Positions 24,592 to 33,050 of a DNA stretch of 56,920 nucleotides are shown here, piece by piece. Each line of letters opens with the position of its first letter. The stretch's first letter is position 1. This DNA comes from Lentisphaeraceae bacterium (GTDB taxonomy: Bacteria; Verrucomicrobiota; Lentisphaeria; Lentisphaerales; Lentisphaeraceae). Where the stretch lies: positions 1 to 56,920 of the forward strand of contig JAJPOQ010000106.1 of NCBI GenBank assembly GCA_021232515.1, written 5' to 3'. The notes beneath the pieces were generated by a model. That model did no database searches and had not been told where the DNA came from. It saw nothing but the letters and a program-made list of their open reading frames with translations. Position numbers and translations under genes: made by a program.

Positions 24592-27500
24592 TCTTCCCCT
24601 TTACCTAAGCGGTCAAAGTACGTTCGCACTTGTTCTTCATACTCTTCAGGAATGGGCTCTTTGTCCAAACGAATTTTTCCTTTGGTATCGTTTAGTTTTG
24701 AAAGTTCTTCGTTCAATTCTTCTTGAAGTTGTGCGAGTGGCTCAATAATACTTTTATTGATAACAGATACGGTTGGAGCTTTGGAGTGGCGTTTTTTCTC
24801 CATTTCCATTTGGCGCAAACGGTCACGAACACTAGCAACTTTTTGACGCAGTTTTTGATTTTGTAGTAGATCTTCGACGTTGCGAAGGTTATTGACTAAC
24901 TCTTTAAACTTTGGTTGTTTTGTAAGTGGCCCGTCATGGTCAGAACCTAGGCCTCCTTGGTTAGATGGACTACTGCTATTACTTAATTGAGGTTGTGAGC
25001 TTTTATTCTCAGCTTGCTGTTCTTGTGGTTGGCCATTTGCTTGCTGTGGTTTTCCATCTTTCGCTTGTCCTTCGCCTTTTCCCGCTTGCTGTCCGGGTTT
25101 ATTGCCTTCTTTTCCCTTTTCGCCTTGAGCCATTTGTTGTCCAGACTGTTTCCCATCTTTCCCCGCTTGCTGTCCGGGTTTATTGCCTTCTTTTCCTTGT
25201 CCCTCTTTTCCTTTTTGGTCTTTCGAAGCCTGTTCTTGTGGTTTTCCGTCTTTGGCTTGTCCTTCGCCTTTCCCTGCTTGTTGCCCTGGTTTCTTTCCGT
25301 CTTTATCTTTTTGTTCAGCCCCTTTCCCGTCTTGTCCTTCTTTTCCTTTTTGGTCTTTCGAAGCATGTTGCTGTGATTTTCCGTCTTTGTCTTGTCCTTC
25401 GCCTTTCCCTGCTTGTTGCTTTTCTTTGTCCTTCTCCTGACCAGTTCCGCCTTCTTTGTTTTGAGGCTTTGTATTTTCGGCAAGCTTTTTTTGGACTGCG
25501 GCTAATTCTTCTTTGGCTTTTTCGAGACCTTCACGTTCATTTCCTAAGACCTTCTCAGTTGCTTTATCGATGGCATTCGTGAGTTTTTGAAGTTCTTTTT
25601 CGGCCGTTTCGGTATCTTTCTGAGCTTGGTTTTTAAAACCACGTCTCATTAGTTTCTCGGCCGTTTCGAGTTTTCCTTTGGTATCTTTTTCGTGAGCTTC
25701 ACGGAGCGCATTGTAAAGCTCTCTGGACATAGCGGCTTGCGACTCTTCCGAACTTTTGGTCGTTTCTTGAAGTTTCTCTAGAAGCTTTTGCATGTCTTGC
25801 GTACTTTCTTGAAGTTTATCGGCTAACTCGTCGTCATTCCCTTGGCTGGTAAGAGAAGGTTTGTCAGTTTTAGTTTTCTCCGCTTCTTCTTTTATGCCGG
25901 ATACCTTCTTCGTTAACTCTTGAGCTTGGTTTTTAAGTTCGCGCAGTTCATTTTCAAACTCATCAGCAGTTTTCTTAGTGACTTGCTCTTTAAGTTCGTT
26001 GAGAGAACGCTCGGTTCTTTTGCCAGAGTTGATTGAGTCTTGAAGCCTTTTCTCTTTAAGATCTTTAGCGGTTTGTTGCATGTCCTTTTTTATCTTCTCA
26101 AGCTTTTGCTTTTCTTGAGCCATCTTTTGACGGTTTTCTTCCTGATTCATCTTTTCTTGAAGTTTCTCCGCGTCGCGAACCAGCTCCTGTTGTTCTTCTT
26201 GCAGTCTTTTGAGTTGTCTTTCGAGTTCTTCTTTCTTCTTCTCGTCTTTCTCTTTTTCTAGAGCGGCTTGGAGCTGTTTTATCTCTTTATTGAGATCCAT
26301 TTGACGTTGAGAGAGTTCTTTTAAAGCATTGAGTATTTCTCGTTCTTGCTTTCTTTCTTGTTCCTTCTGAGCATCTTTCTTAGTTTCGTAACGCTGCTTT
26401 TTTAGCTCTTCGAGATTCAGGCGCTTTTTCATCTCATCTTTTTTCTTACTTTTAGATGAACCCTGAGCGTTTTTTTGTTGCTTTATATTTTTTAGTTTGC
26501 TGTTTAACTGGAGTAAGAAACGCAGGGCTTTTTGCTCAGAATCGAGTGCTTGTGCAAGAAATTCTTTTTCTTTTTCATCCGCACTGCCTTTAAGTGAGTT
26601 ACTGGCCTTTTTCATTTCGACTATTGCGTCTTGGACAAATACTTGGAGATTTGGAGGGAGCATCATGAGTAGCATCTGAGCTGCTTTAACAACTTCATCT
26701 TGAGACTTTTGAACGATCAGTATGTCTTTGATTGTTTTTTCGTCGAAGTCGCTAATGTCGACTTTTTGAATCAACTTCCAAGTAGCGGCAATTATCTCTT
26801 TTTGAGTTTTTATGAGCTCGAGAGTTTCACCTTGGCCTTTTTGAGGAGGACCACTTTGACCTTGTTTGGCTATTTCTTCTAGGAAACGAAATTCGATAAA
26901 ATAAATATCTGTATAAGTTTTGCGCTCTTTACCATCGTTGCCTTTATCTGTGGCCCAAAGTCGCCATGATAAAAGTTCATTTGGGATAGCAGCCATTTCT
27001 TCAAATTTGAATTGTTTCTTTAGGTCAATGCTCTTATTCGTTTTAGCATCCTCTTTAAGTGAAATAGAGGTTTTTTTATCTTGATAATCATACTCCAAAC
27101 CCCAATTCATGACTTCGACGTCATCAGTTATTTTTGCTCTTATTTCAAGCTCTGCGATTGGCGAAATGCTTAGGTCTTTACCAGGAAATTGGATCTTAAA
27201 CTTCGGTGGGTTGTTATTGAATACTTTGAAGGTGATTTGAGGCGGAAATGTATTTTTTCTATCCTTTTCATCAAGAGCAGTTAACTCAAATTTTCCAGAC
27301 TTTACTAGTTCGGTATCTAATAAAAATAGATTTGGACTCTTTGGATCCTGAGTCAGTTCTATAGTTTGTTTTTTATCTTTTAAATAGGCCTTTTTTACGG
27401 CTTTGTTGAAAGTGAACTTTAACTTTGCTTGGGTGCCTTTTATCGCAGAAACTAAGCGTGTATCTTCGATAATTTTTTCTTCTTTATCAAGGTAGCCTGG

Positions 27501-28373
27501 GTACTTTAGAGTGACTTCTAAGTTTTCTAGTTTTGGATACTCGAAGACTGTAATGGTGTACTTTTCAGAGATCTGCTTTTTATCTTCATAGTTAAACTCT
27601 AACCAGTATGAAGAACTTTGCTTTAGTGACTTAAGGTTGGCGGCAAAAATAGGGTCGCCTAGACTCTTTCTCATTTCAAGAACTTGTTGTTGATCTTTAT
27701 TTTCAACAATTAAGCTGACCTGAGCTGGGATATAATGATCAAAGCGTCCGGTTATTAAAAGGTTTTTCCCTTTCGCGACTTCTGTATTTCCCGGCTCGAC
27801 ACTTAACCCAGTGAAGGGGGCTTTCTCTTGGGAGAGCTCTACTTCCTCTGCAGCGAAACTGGCATTTGGACTAGGAAACTTTACTGAGAGGTTTTGACTC
27901 AGGATAACAAATAAGACAATGCTGACAAAGAACAGTAAACGACTTTTTTCAGGTGAGGTGGGGATGAGGCTTTTTTCCCAATAAACTTCTTTGTCGTTAT
28001 CGAGTACTTCTTTGATCAATGCTTTTTCAAAAGTATTGAGCGGTTCTTCTTTCTGTAAGAGTTCAAGAGCAGTGAAAAGGCGCTCGTTCAAAGTTGAGTT
28101 TTGACTTTCTATTTGCTGTACTATGACATCTATAGACTGTCGCAAAGACTTGATCTTAAATAAGACCAAAAAGTACATGCCAAGTAAGCCATAGACAGAG
28201 TACTGAAAGAACTCGTTTTTAGTGAGGCTGTTGTTTGGTAAAGCTATAGCAGCGGCTAAGCATAAAGCAGCTAGGATGATTATTCCCAGCATGAAAGCTT
28301 TCCAAGATCGAGCAGCGTTTGAGCGCTGAAGGAGTCTTTGGAGTTTTAATTGTAACTCTTCATCAGGTTTCAT
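24588..28373 (-). CDS. DUF4175-family giant membrane protein with coiled coil and Gln/Gly/Lys repeats
   Basis: A 1261-residue protein. Two N-terminal helices (about 21-44 and 50-68) and a third at about 148-164 are followed by Ig-like beta domains (residues about 180-510). A very long charged coiled coil comes next (about 520-960; heptads such as ELERQLKRLQEEQQELVRDA), then a low-complexity segment (about 965-1130) of repeated KPGQQAGKGEGQ / KDQKGKEGQ units, and a helical C-terminus. This matches DUF4175, a MoxR-cluster family of unknown function. At DNA level the repeat units recur at 81-nt and about 135-nt periods, so they can expand or contract in frame. Periplasmic location of the coiled coil is inferred from helix topology. 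Overlaps: 4 nt downstream, 11 nt upstream. Confidence 0.83.
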   Translation of the reverse strand: MKPDEELQLKLQRLLQRSNAARSWKAFMLGIIILAALCLAAAIALPNNSLTKNEFFQYSVYGLLGMYFLVLFKIKSLRQSIDVIVQQIESQNSTLNERLFTALELLQKEEPLNTFEKALIKEVLDNDKEVYWEKSLIPTSPEKSRLLFFVSIVLFVILSQNLSVKFPSPNASFAAEEVELSQEKAPFTGLSVEPGNTEVAKGKNLLITGRFDHYIPAQVSLIVENKDQQQVLEMRKSLGDPIFAANLKSLKQSSSYWLEFNYEDKKQISEKYTITVFEYPKLENLEVTLKYPGYLDKEEKIIEDTRLVSAIKGTQAKLKFTFNKAVKKAYLKDKKQTIELTQDPKSPNLFLLDTELVKSGKFELTALDEKDRKNTFPPQITFKVFNNNPPKFKIQFPGKDLSISPIAELEIRAKITDDVEVMNWGLEYDYQDKKTSISLKEDAKTNKSIDLKKQFKFEEMAAIPNELLSWRLWATDKGNDGKERKTYTDIYFIEFRFLEEIAKQGQSGPPQKGQGETLELIKTQKEIIAATWKLIQKVDISDFDEKTIKDILIVQKSQDEVVKAAQMLLMMLPPNLQVFVQDAIVEMKKASNSLKGSADEKEKEFLAQALDSEQKALRFLLQLNSKLKNIKQQKNAQGSSKSKKKDEMKKRLNLEELKKQRYETKKDAQKEQERKQEREILNALKELSQRQMDLNKEIKQLQAALEKEKDEKKKEELERQLKRLQEEQQELVRDAEKLQEKMNQEENRQKMAQEKQKLEKIKKDMQQTAKDLKEKRLQDSINSGKRTERSLNELKEQVTKKTADEFENELRELKNQAQELTKKVSGIKEEAEKTKTDKPSLTSQGNDDELADKLQESTQDMQKLLEKLQETTKSSEESQAAMSRELYNALREAHEKDTKGKLETAEKLMRRGFKNQAQKDTETAEKELQKLTNAIDKATEKVLGNEREGLEKAKEELAAVQKKLAENTKPQNKEGGTGQEKDKEKQQAGKGEGQDKDGKSQQHASKDQKGKEGQDGKGAEQKDKDGKKPGQQAGKGEGQAKDGKPQEQASKDQKGKEGQGKEGNKPGQQAGKDGKQSGQQMAQGEKGKEGNKPGQQAGKGEGQAKDGKPQQANGQPQEQQAENKSSQPQLSNSSSPSNQGGLGSDHDGPLTKQPKFKELVNNLRNVEDLLQNQKLRQKVASVRDRLRQMEMEKKRHSKAPTVSVINKSIIEPLAQLQEELNEELSKLNDTKGKIRLDKEPIPEEYEEQVRTYFDRLGKGEE
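24995..25450. repeat. In-frame degenerate tandem repeats inside the DUF4175 gene
   Basis: The minus-strand coding sequence repeats units encoding KEGNKPGQQAGK (27 codons apart) and ASKDQKGKEGQ (45 codons apart), with shorter KDGKPQ echoes. All periods are multiples of three, so the frame is kept. They are imperfect at base level, which argues against very recent expansion. Confidence 0.75.
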
Positions 28374-30345
28374 TGAGCGTCATCCTCTTATAAGTAGTGT
28401 GACCGATAACTGTTTCTAAAATGATAAGAGCGACAACTGCCATGAGCAGATATTGCCAGATATTACTTTGGGTTGATTTATTTGAGATCTTTTCCAGGCT
28501 ATCGTTGGTGTGACGTAGGCTTAGGTGCTTTTCTAGCTCGTGACGAGGGACGAGTTTAATGCCAGTTTGGAGGATGTCTTTATCATTGAATGTCTTGGAG
28601 CTAGACTCTGTTTGAGGCGAGTTGACTGAAAAGAGAAAAGATTGCTCGTCATTTTTTAAAGAGAATGAGCCTATGGAAGCGATTTTTGAAATGACCTCGT
28701 TTTGGGCATCGCGTATTTCTCCTTGTGGGAGAGAAAGAGAGTTTGAAAAGGTATGGTTAAACGAGTCCTCGTAGTTTCTTGAGCTGGCATTTAATAAGCT
28801 GAGGACAAATGGAATGAACTTACTGTTAACGGCGAGCTGACTATCTTCTTTTGCCCAACTACTAGCCATGACGATGACTTCGCCTTTCCCTAAAGCTTTT
28901 GACATGACGGCGGGGCTTTGATTGTCAAAACTTGCGATGATATTTAGATCATGATTTTCAGGTAAAACCAATTCTCGATATTTCCAAAAGTGTATTGATG
29001 AAAAGTCTTTAAAGCGAGCTTCGGCATAAGGAGAAAAAAGCCAATGTGAGAAGTCTATATTGCTTAGCATGAGGTAGTCTGTTACACTTCCACTCTTTAT
29101 GGAAATGTTGCTTTTGAGAAGTGCATTAAGAGTTTGTTGTCTTTTTACATTCTTAGCTAAGAATATTGTCGTCGCACCAGCCTGAGTGAAGTCTTTTACT
29201 TGCTTGATTTGCTCTACTGAAAGTGGCTTGTCTATGACGATTAGGTTTGGTTTATTTGCTGTAAGCGTCTCACTGAGTGTAGCACTGCTATTTCCACTTG
29301 GAAAAAACTGGCTTAGGTAGAATAAGTTGTTACCGGTTTTGTGGCCTTCATCAGTCAGGTAAGAAATGTTTTTAGTTTGCTTTTGTGGCATGGTGATGAA
29401 AGATGTGTTGTCAAAATCTAGCTCATCGCCTTTAAGCTTTGCGACGATGTTTTTTGTGGAATCAGGGAAGTTCTTAATTGGGACGTTGATGAATTTAGAT
29501 TGATTCGCGATAAGATTGAACTCTTCGGTAAAGTAACTTTTGCCATCAGCTAAGAGAGTGACTGTTATGTTTTCTTGAGTGATGTCAGCATGATTCACTA
29601 TTTTCAGTTTTATGTCTTCATTATCAATTCTACTTAAATGAATGGAGGCATTGTCTTTATCACTTGAGAGTTTGTGGATGATGACATTTATATTTTTGGG
29701 CCAAGGAGTTTGGCGTATTTTTTCGAGTTGGTCATCGGCCTGTAAATCGGTAAAAACTTCTATATCTGCTTTTGTAAGTTGCTTTTCATCGATAAGACGT
29801 GAAAGGCGGTCAGTCGCTTCTTGAAGAGCCTGGGCGAAGTCCGACTGACTCCAACTAGGTTCTATAGATCTCAATGACTCGATGTACTCTGTAGGTTTTA
29901 GATTAGCTTCGTTAAAGTCACGAACTGGATAGATATGCTTATCAAAAGAGTAAATGGCGGCGAAGTCTTTTTGTTCTAATGTGGAGATCTGCTCACTAAA
30001 TTGAGTTTCGATCAACTTTTTGAAATCTGGCTGATTCATACTTGCACTGGTATCGACTAAATAAAGGACAGCAGCGTTTGTTTTGTTCGATGTATTTAAA
30101 AGGTTTGAGATGATGTAAGGACGCGCAAATGCCAAACAGAGAAGGGCGATAATCAAAGCTCGAATCAATAGGAGTAACCAGTGCTCGATACTACTTCTCG
30201 AAGCCTGAGTTTCAGGAGAAGGAGTGAGAAAGCGTAGAGAACTAAAGACAAACTTGTTCGCAGGAGTCTTTCGAATCATGTGAATGTAGATCGGCGCTGC
30301 GACAGCGAGGGCTCCTATGAGAAATGATGCGGCTAAAAAGTTCAT
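28363..30345 (-). CDS. BatA-type protein with von Willebrand A domain
   Basis: A 660-residue membrane protein opening with the BatA N-terminal double-helix domain: MNFLAASFLIGALAVAAPIY, then FVFSSLRFLTP and a second helix at about 57-78 (LLLLIRALIIALLCLAFARP). A vWA domain follows with an intact metal motif, LYLVDTSASMNQ (DxSxS), then beta-sandwich segments and a GATase-like fold. A C-terminal helix is at about 630-650. BatA-like proteins are partners of MoxR ATPases and DUF58 proteins in the Bacteroides aerotolerance (Bat) type of cluster, where they sit in the inner membrane and face the periplasm. The start overlaps the DUF58 stop as TGATG, a coupling arrangement. Confidence 0.85.
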   Translation of the reverse strand: MNFLAASFLIGALAVAAPIYIHMIRKTPANKFVFSSLRFLTPSPETQASRSSIEHWLLLLIRALIIALLCLAFARPYIISNLLNTSNKTNAAVLYLVDTSASMNQPDFKKLIETQFSEQISTLEQKDFAAIYSFDKHIYPVRDFNEANLKPTEYIESLRSIEPSWSQSDFAQALQEATDRLSRLIDEKQLTKADIEVFTDLQADDQLEKIRQTPWPKNINVIIHKLSSDKDNASIHLSRIDNEDIKLKIVNHADITQENITVTLLADGKSYFTEEFNLIANQSKFINVPIKNFPDSTKNIVAKLKGDELDFDNTSFITMPQKQTKNISYLTDEGHKTGNNLFYLSQFFPSGNSSATLSETLTANKPNLIVIDKPLSVEQIKQVKDFTQAGATTIFLAKNVKRQQTLNALLKSNISIKSGSVTDYLMLSNIDFSHWLFSPYAEARFKDFSSIHFWKYRELVLPENHDLNIIASFDNQSPAVMSKALGKGEVIVMASSWAKEDSQLAVNSKFIPFVLSLLNASSRNYEDSFNHTFSNSLSLPQGEIRDAQNEVISKIASIGSFSLKNDEQSFLFSVNSPQTESSSKTFNDKDILQTGIKLVPRHELEKHLSLRHTNDSLEKISNKSTQSNIWQYLLMAVVALIILETVIGHTTYKRMTLNET

Positions 30346-31262
30346 CAGAATTTACCTTTGCCGCGGACTCTAAGAAGCTCAGCAAGTGCTTCGTTTAGAG
30401 GCTGGTCAGTTAACATCAGTTGATAGGCAATGCCATGTGATTCACAGATAGTTTTTAGCTTGTCGTTGTGAGCATTTATTTTTTCCTGATACTCTTTTTT
30501 GACTAGCTCAGGATTCACAAATATTTTTTTACCAGTTTCAAGATCCTCAAAGAGAGAGGCTTCATCGACATTTAGATCCAATTCAACAGGATCGAGAACC
30601 TGGAAAAGAAGTATTTCTTGGCCTTGGGCGCGTATGTAACTTAGCTGTTCTTCTAGATCGTCGAGATCCATGAGCATATCTGAAATGATAATTTGAAGAC
30701 CTCGTTTCTTTATGGCTTTGAGGCTTTCTTTTAAAGCTTTAGTTATGCCACTGTCCTTAGATGTACTTTTGTGTTCAAGAGCAGCGAGAAAGTGATTGAA
30801 GTGACCTTTTTTAAGTCTTGCTGGTAGAAACTCGATCATTTCATTGTCGAAGGTAAGTAAGCCAAAAGCATCTCTTTGCCCATAAAGAAAATACGCTAAA
30901 GTAGCTGCCAGTGTAGAGGCATACTCAGCTTTGCTCCAACCGACATGTGAGAAGTCCATAGACCGACTCAGGTCGAGAAGTATATGGCACTGCATGTTGG
31001 TTTCGCCTTCATACTTGCGTATGTAGTAACGGTCGGACCTTGCGAAGAGTTTCCAGTCTAGGTGACGCAGGTCGTCCCCTTCAACGTAAACTTTATACTC
31101 ACTAAATTGCGAAGAGATACCGTGATAAGGGCTACGATGAAGACCTTGAAGGAAACTTTGCACCACAATTTTCGCACGCAAATCATAAGCTTTCATTTGC
31201 ATGAGAGTCTCTGCATCGATGTACTTATAAAGATGAGAGTTACTGTGGGTTACGTTCGACAT
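30345..31262 (-). CDS. DUF58 / vWA-like protein
   Basis: A 305-residue cytoplasmic protein with the DUF58 signature GDDLRHLDWKLFARSDRYYI preceded by SQFSEYKVYVEG. The vWA-type metal site is complete (HILLDLSRSMDF, DxSxS). DUF58 proteins pair with MoxR ATPases across bacteria; the ATPase is thought to remodel or load metal/substrate through the vWA partner. The gene begins directly after the MoxR stop (no spacer) and ends inside the start of the BatA gene, so the three are expected to be made in fixed proportion. Confidence 0.92.
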   Translation of the reverse strand: MSNVTHSNSHLYKYIDAETLMQMKAYDLRAKIVVQSFLQGLHRSPYHGISSQFSEYKVYVEGDDLRHLDWKLFARSDRYYIRKYEGETNMQCHILLDLSRSMDFSHVGWSKAEYASTLAATLAYFLYGQRDAFGLLTFDNEMIEFLPARLKKGHFNHFLAALEHKSTSKDSGITKALKESLKAIKKRGLQIIISDMLMDLDDLEEQLSYIRAQGQEILLFQVLDPVELDLNVDEASLFEDLETGKKIFVNPELVKKEYQEKINAHNDKLKTICESHGIAYQLMLTDQPLNEALAELLRVRGKGKF

Positions 31263-32246
31263 TTAAGGTTTTTGTACCGCATCAATTATTTGTTGAATGA
31301 TCGTCTCAGGAGTCACTCCCTGAGCTTCGGCTTTGTAACTGAGACCAAGCCTGTGTCTGAGGGTTGGCATGGCGACAGCATCTATATCCTCAACTGAAAC
31401 ATGGTTCTTTCCTGCGATAAGAGCTCTGGCTTTTGCACCTCTGACAAGATACTGACCTGCACGTATGCCAGCGCCATAGTTTACAAAGGTTTTGATGAAC
31501 TCAGGACTATCGTCAGAAGGTCTCGACATAGCAGCCAACTCAACTGCATATTGAACAACTTCTGTGGCAACTGGAACTTGCATGACCAATTCTTTGAAAG
31601 CTATTACTTCTTCAGCCGTAAATAACTTTGAAAGCTTTTCAGGTTTTTGAGAAGTCGTTCTGATGATGACCTCAACTTCTTCTTCAAGAGTTGGGAAGTC
31701 TACCATGACGTTGAACATAAAGCGGTCGAGCTGTGCTTCAGGAAGAGGGTAAGTACCTTCCATCTCAATCGGGTTTTGAGTCGCTAAAACAAAGAAAGGT
31801 TGATCAAGTTTATAGGTCACTCCAGCAGCGGTGACTTGGTGCTCTTGCATAGCTTCTAAAAGAGATGATTGTGTCTTTGGTGGAGTTCTGTTTATTTCAT
31901 CGGCAAGTACGACATTTGCAAATATAGGTCCCTTAACAAACTTCATATGGCGGTGACCATCTTGACTTTCTTCGAGAATCTCTAAGCCAGTTACATCTGC
32001 AGGCATGAGGTCAGGAGTAAATTGTATGCGGTTGAACTTTAGATCGAAAATTTGAGCAATGGAGCTAACTAGCAGAGTTTTTGCAAGGCCAGGTACACCA
32101 GTTAGGAGGCAGTGACTTCCAGTAAAAAGACAAAGTAGGATTTGGTCAATGACGTCTTTTTGACCAACGATGACTTTCGAAAGTTCATTGTGAATTTTTT
32201 CTTTAGCATTGCGTGCTAACTCAATCATTTCTTGTTCATTTTCCAT
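31263..32246 (-). CDS. MoxR-family AAA+ ATPase
   Basis: A 327-residue AAA+ protein. Walker A is GVPGLAKT, Walker B VVLADEINRTPPKTQ, and the sensor 1/pre-sensor segment is FFVLATQNPIEMEGTYPLPE with the downstream arginine-rich QLDRFMF, all textbook MoxR. A lid domain follows (TLRHRLGLSYKAEAQGVTPE). MoxR ATPases act as chaperone-like motors for vWA-domain proteins; three vWA candidates follow in the operon. RBS AGGAAAAC lies before the ATG. It is the third gene of the eight-gene unit. Confidence 0.96.
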   Translation of the reverse strand: MENEQEMIELARNAKEKIHNELSKVIVGQKDVIDQILLCLFTGSHCLLTGVPGLAKTLLVSSIAQIFDLKFNRIQFTPDLMPADVTGLEILEESQDGHRHMKFVKGPIFANVVLADEINRTPPKTQSSLLEAMQEHQVTAAGVTYKLDQPFFVLATQNPIEMEGTYPLPEAQLDRFMFNVMVDFPTLEEEVEVIIRTTSQKPEKLSKLFTAEEVIAFKELVMQVPVATEVVQYAVELAAMSRPSDDSPEFIKTFVNYGAGIRAGQYLVRGAKARALIAGKNHVSVEDIDAVAMPTLRHRLGLSYKAEAQGVTPETIIQQIIDAVQKP

Positions 32247-32255
32247 ATGTTTTCC

Positions 32256-33050
32256 TCAATGGGTCAAGATGTATGTGATGATGTTCACTCCCATAGGGAA
32301 TGCTTTTTTCTCAGAAAATTCTTTAAAGTACCAGGCACTTTCGCCTTCTCTTTCCCAACCATCTCCGAGGTCAGTGTTGTGGCAGGCAAGAGCGATCATT
32401 TTACCATTATCGTCAAATAAAGCTTGATAGTGAACATGGCGACCTTCTTCGCCCATTTCCCAGGTTATGCCTTCAGCACGACCATTTATCGCAACGTTTA
32501 TTGCAGGCACTTGGGGCTTCTTGTCAAAGTTGTAAACCATATGAAAAATAGGGTGTTTGGTATCTAGCTCAACAAAGTCTCGATTTGGGTAGATGCGCTT
32601 AAAGTTATACTTGAGGTTTTCCCAAGCTTCATAGCCCCAAAAGTCGTCAAAAAGTATAAAGCCACCATTATCAAGGTAGTTTTTGGCTCCTTCGATTTCC
32701 TCAGGAGTTAAGTCCATGCGACCAGGTTCAACGACATATAAAAATGGGTAGTTGGCAATCTCAGGTTCGGTAAATTCGACGATGACTGGGTTAGGATCAA
32801 CTTTGATAGTGGTCATTTGTTGAAGACGGTAAGAAAAGTTTAAGTCACTATCTGGGTAGTCTGTTGCCCAGCGGTTGCCTCGTCCCCATGAAGAGTAGCG
32901 AACTCTAGCAAAGCAGAAGACGTCTTTTTCAAACTCTTCAGGGTTTTGCCACTCAGGGACTTCGTTTCTGCTGGTATAAAATGTCTCAACGGCAAAGCCA
33001 ATAGAGATGAGTGTTGCGATAGCGAAGATAGCTAGTGTAAGTTTTTTCAC
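32256..33050 (-). CDS. DUF4159 exported protein
   Basis: A 264-residue protein with an N-terminal signal or anchor (MKKLTLAIFAIATLISIGFA). The rest is DUF4159: FCFARVRYSSWGRGNRWATD, LNFSYRLQQMTTIKVDPNPV, then a GATase/ThuA-like flavodoxin-type segment FLYVVEPGRMDLTPEE, YLDNGGFILFDDFWG and ending in MGVNIITYILTH. DUF4159 proteins commonly accompany MoxR/DUF58 clusters. The gene overlaps the TPR/peptidase gene by 4 nt (ATGA) and precedes moxR by 9 nt. Confidence 0.85.
   Translation of the reverse strand: MKKLTLAIFAIATLISIGFAVETFYTSRNEVPEWQNPEEFEKDVFCFARVRYSSWGRGNRWATDYPDSDLNFSYRLQQMTTIKVDPNPVIVEFTEPEIANYPFLYVVEPGRMDLTPEEIEGAKNYLDNGGFILFDDFWGYEAWENLKYNFKRIYPNRDFVELDTKHPIFHMVYNFDKKPQVPAINVAINGRAEGITWEMGEEGRHVHYQALFDDNGKMIALACHNTDLGDGWEREGESAWYFKEFSEKKAFPMGVNIITYILTH

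Noticed and set aside
24965..25582. A 205-codon plus-strand frame in the DUF4175 repeat region, and periodic repeats resembling an array
   Set aside because: The frame is antisense to low-complexity Gln/Lys/Gly codons, which gives artefactual Leu/Phe/Ser-rich translations. The repeats are imperfect, coding and frame-preserving, with no conserved spacers, so it is neither a gene nor CRISPR.
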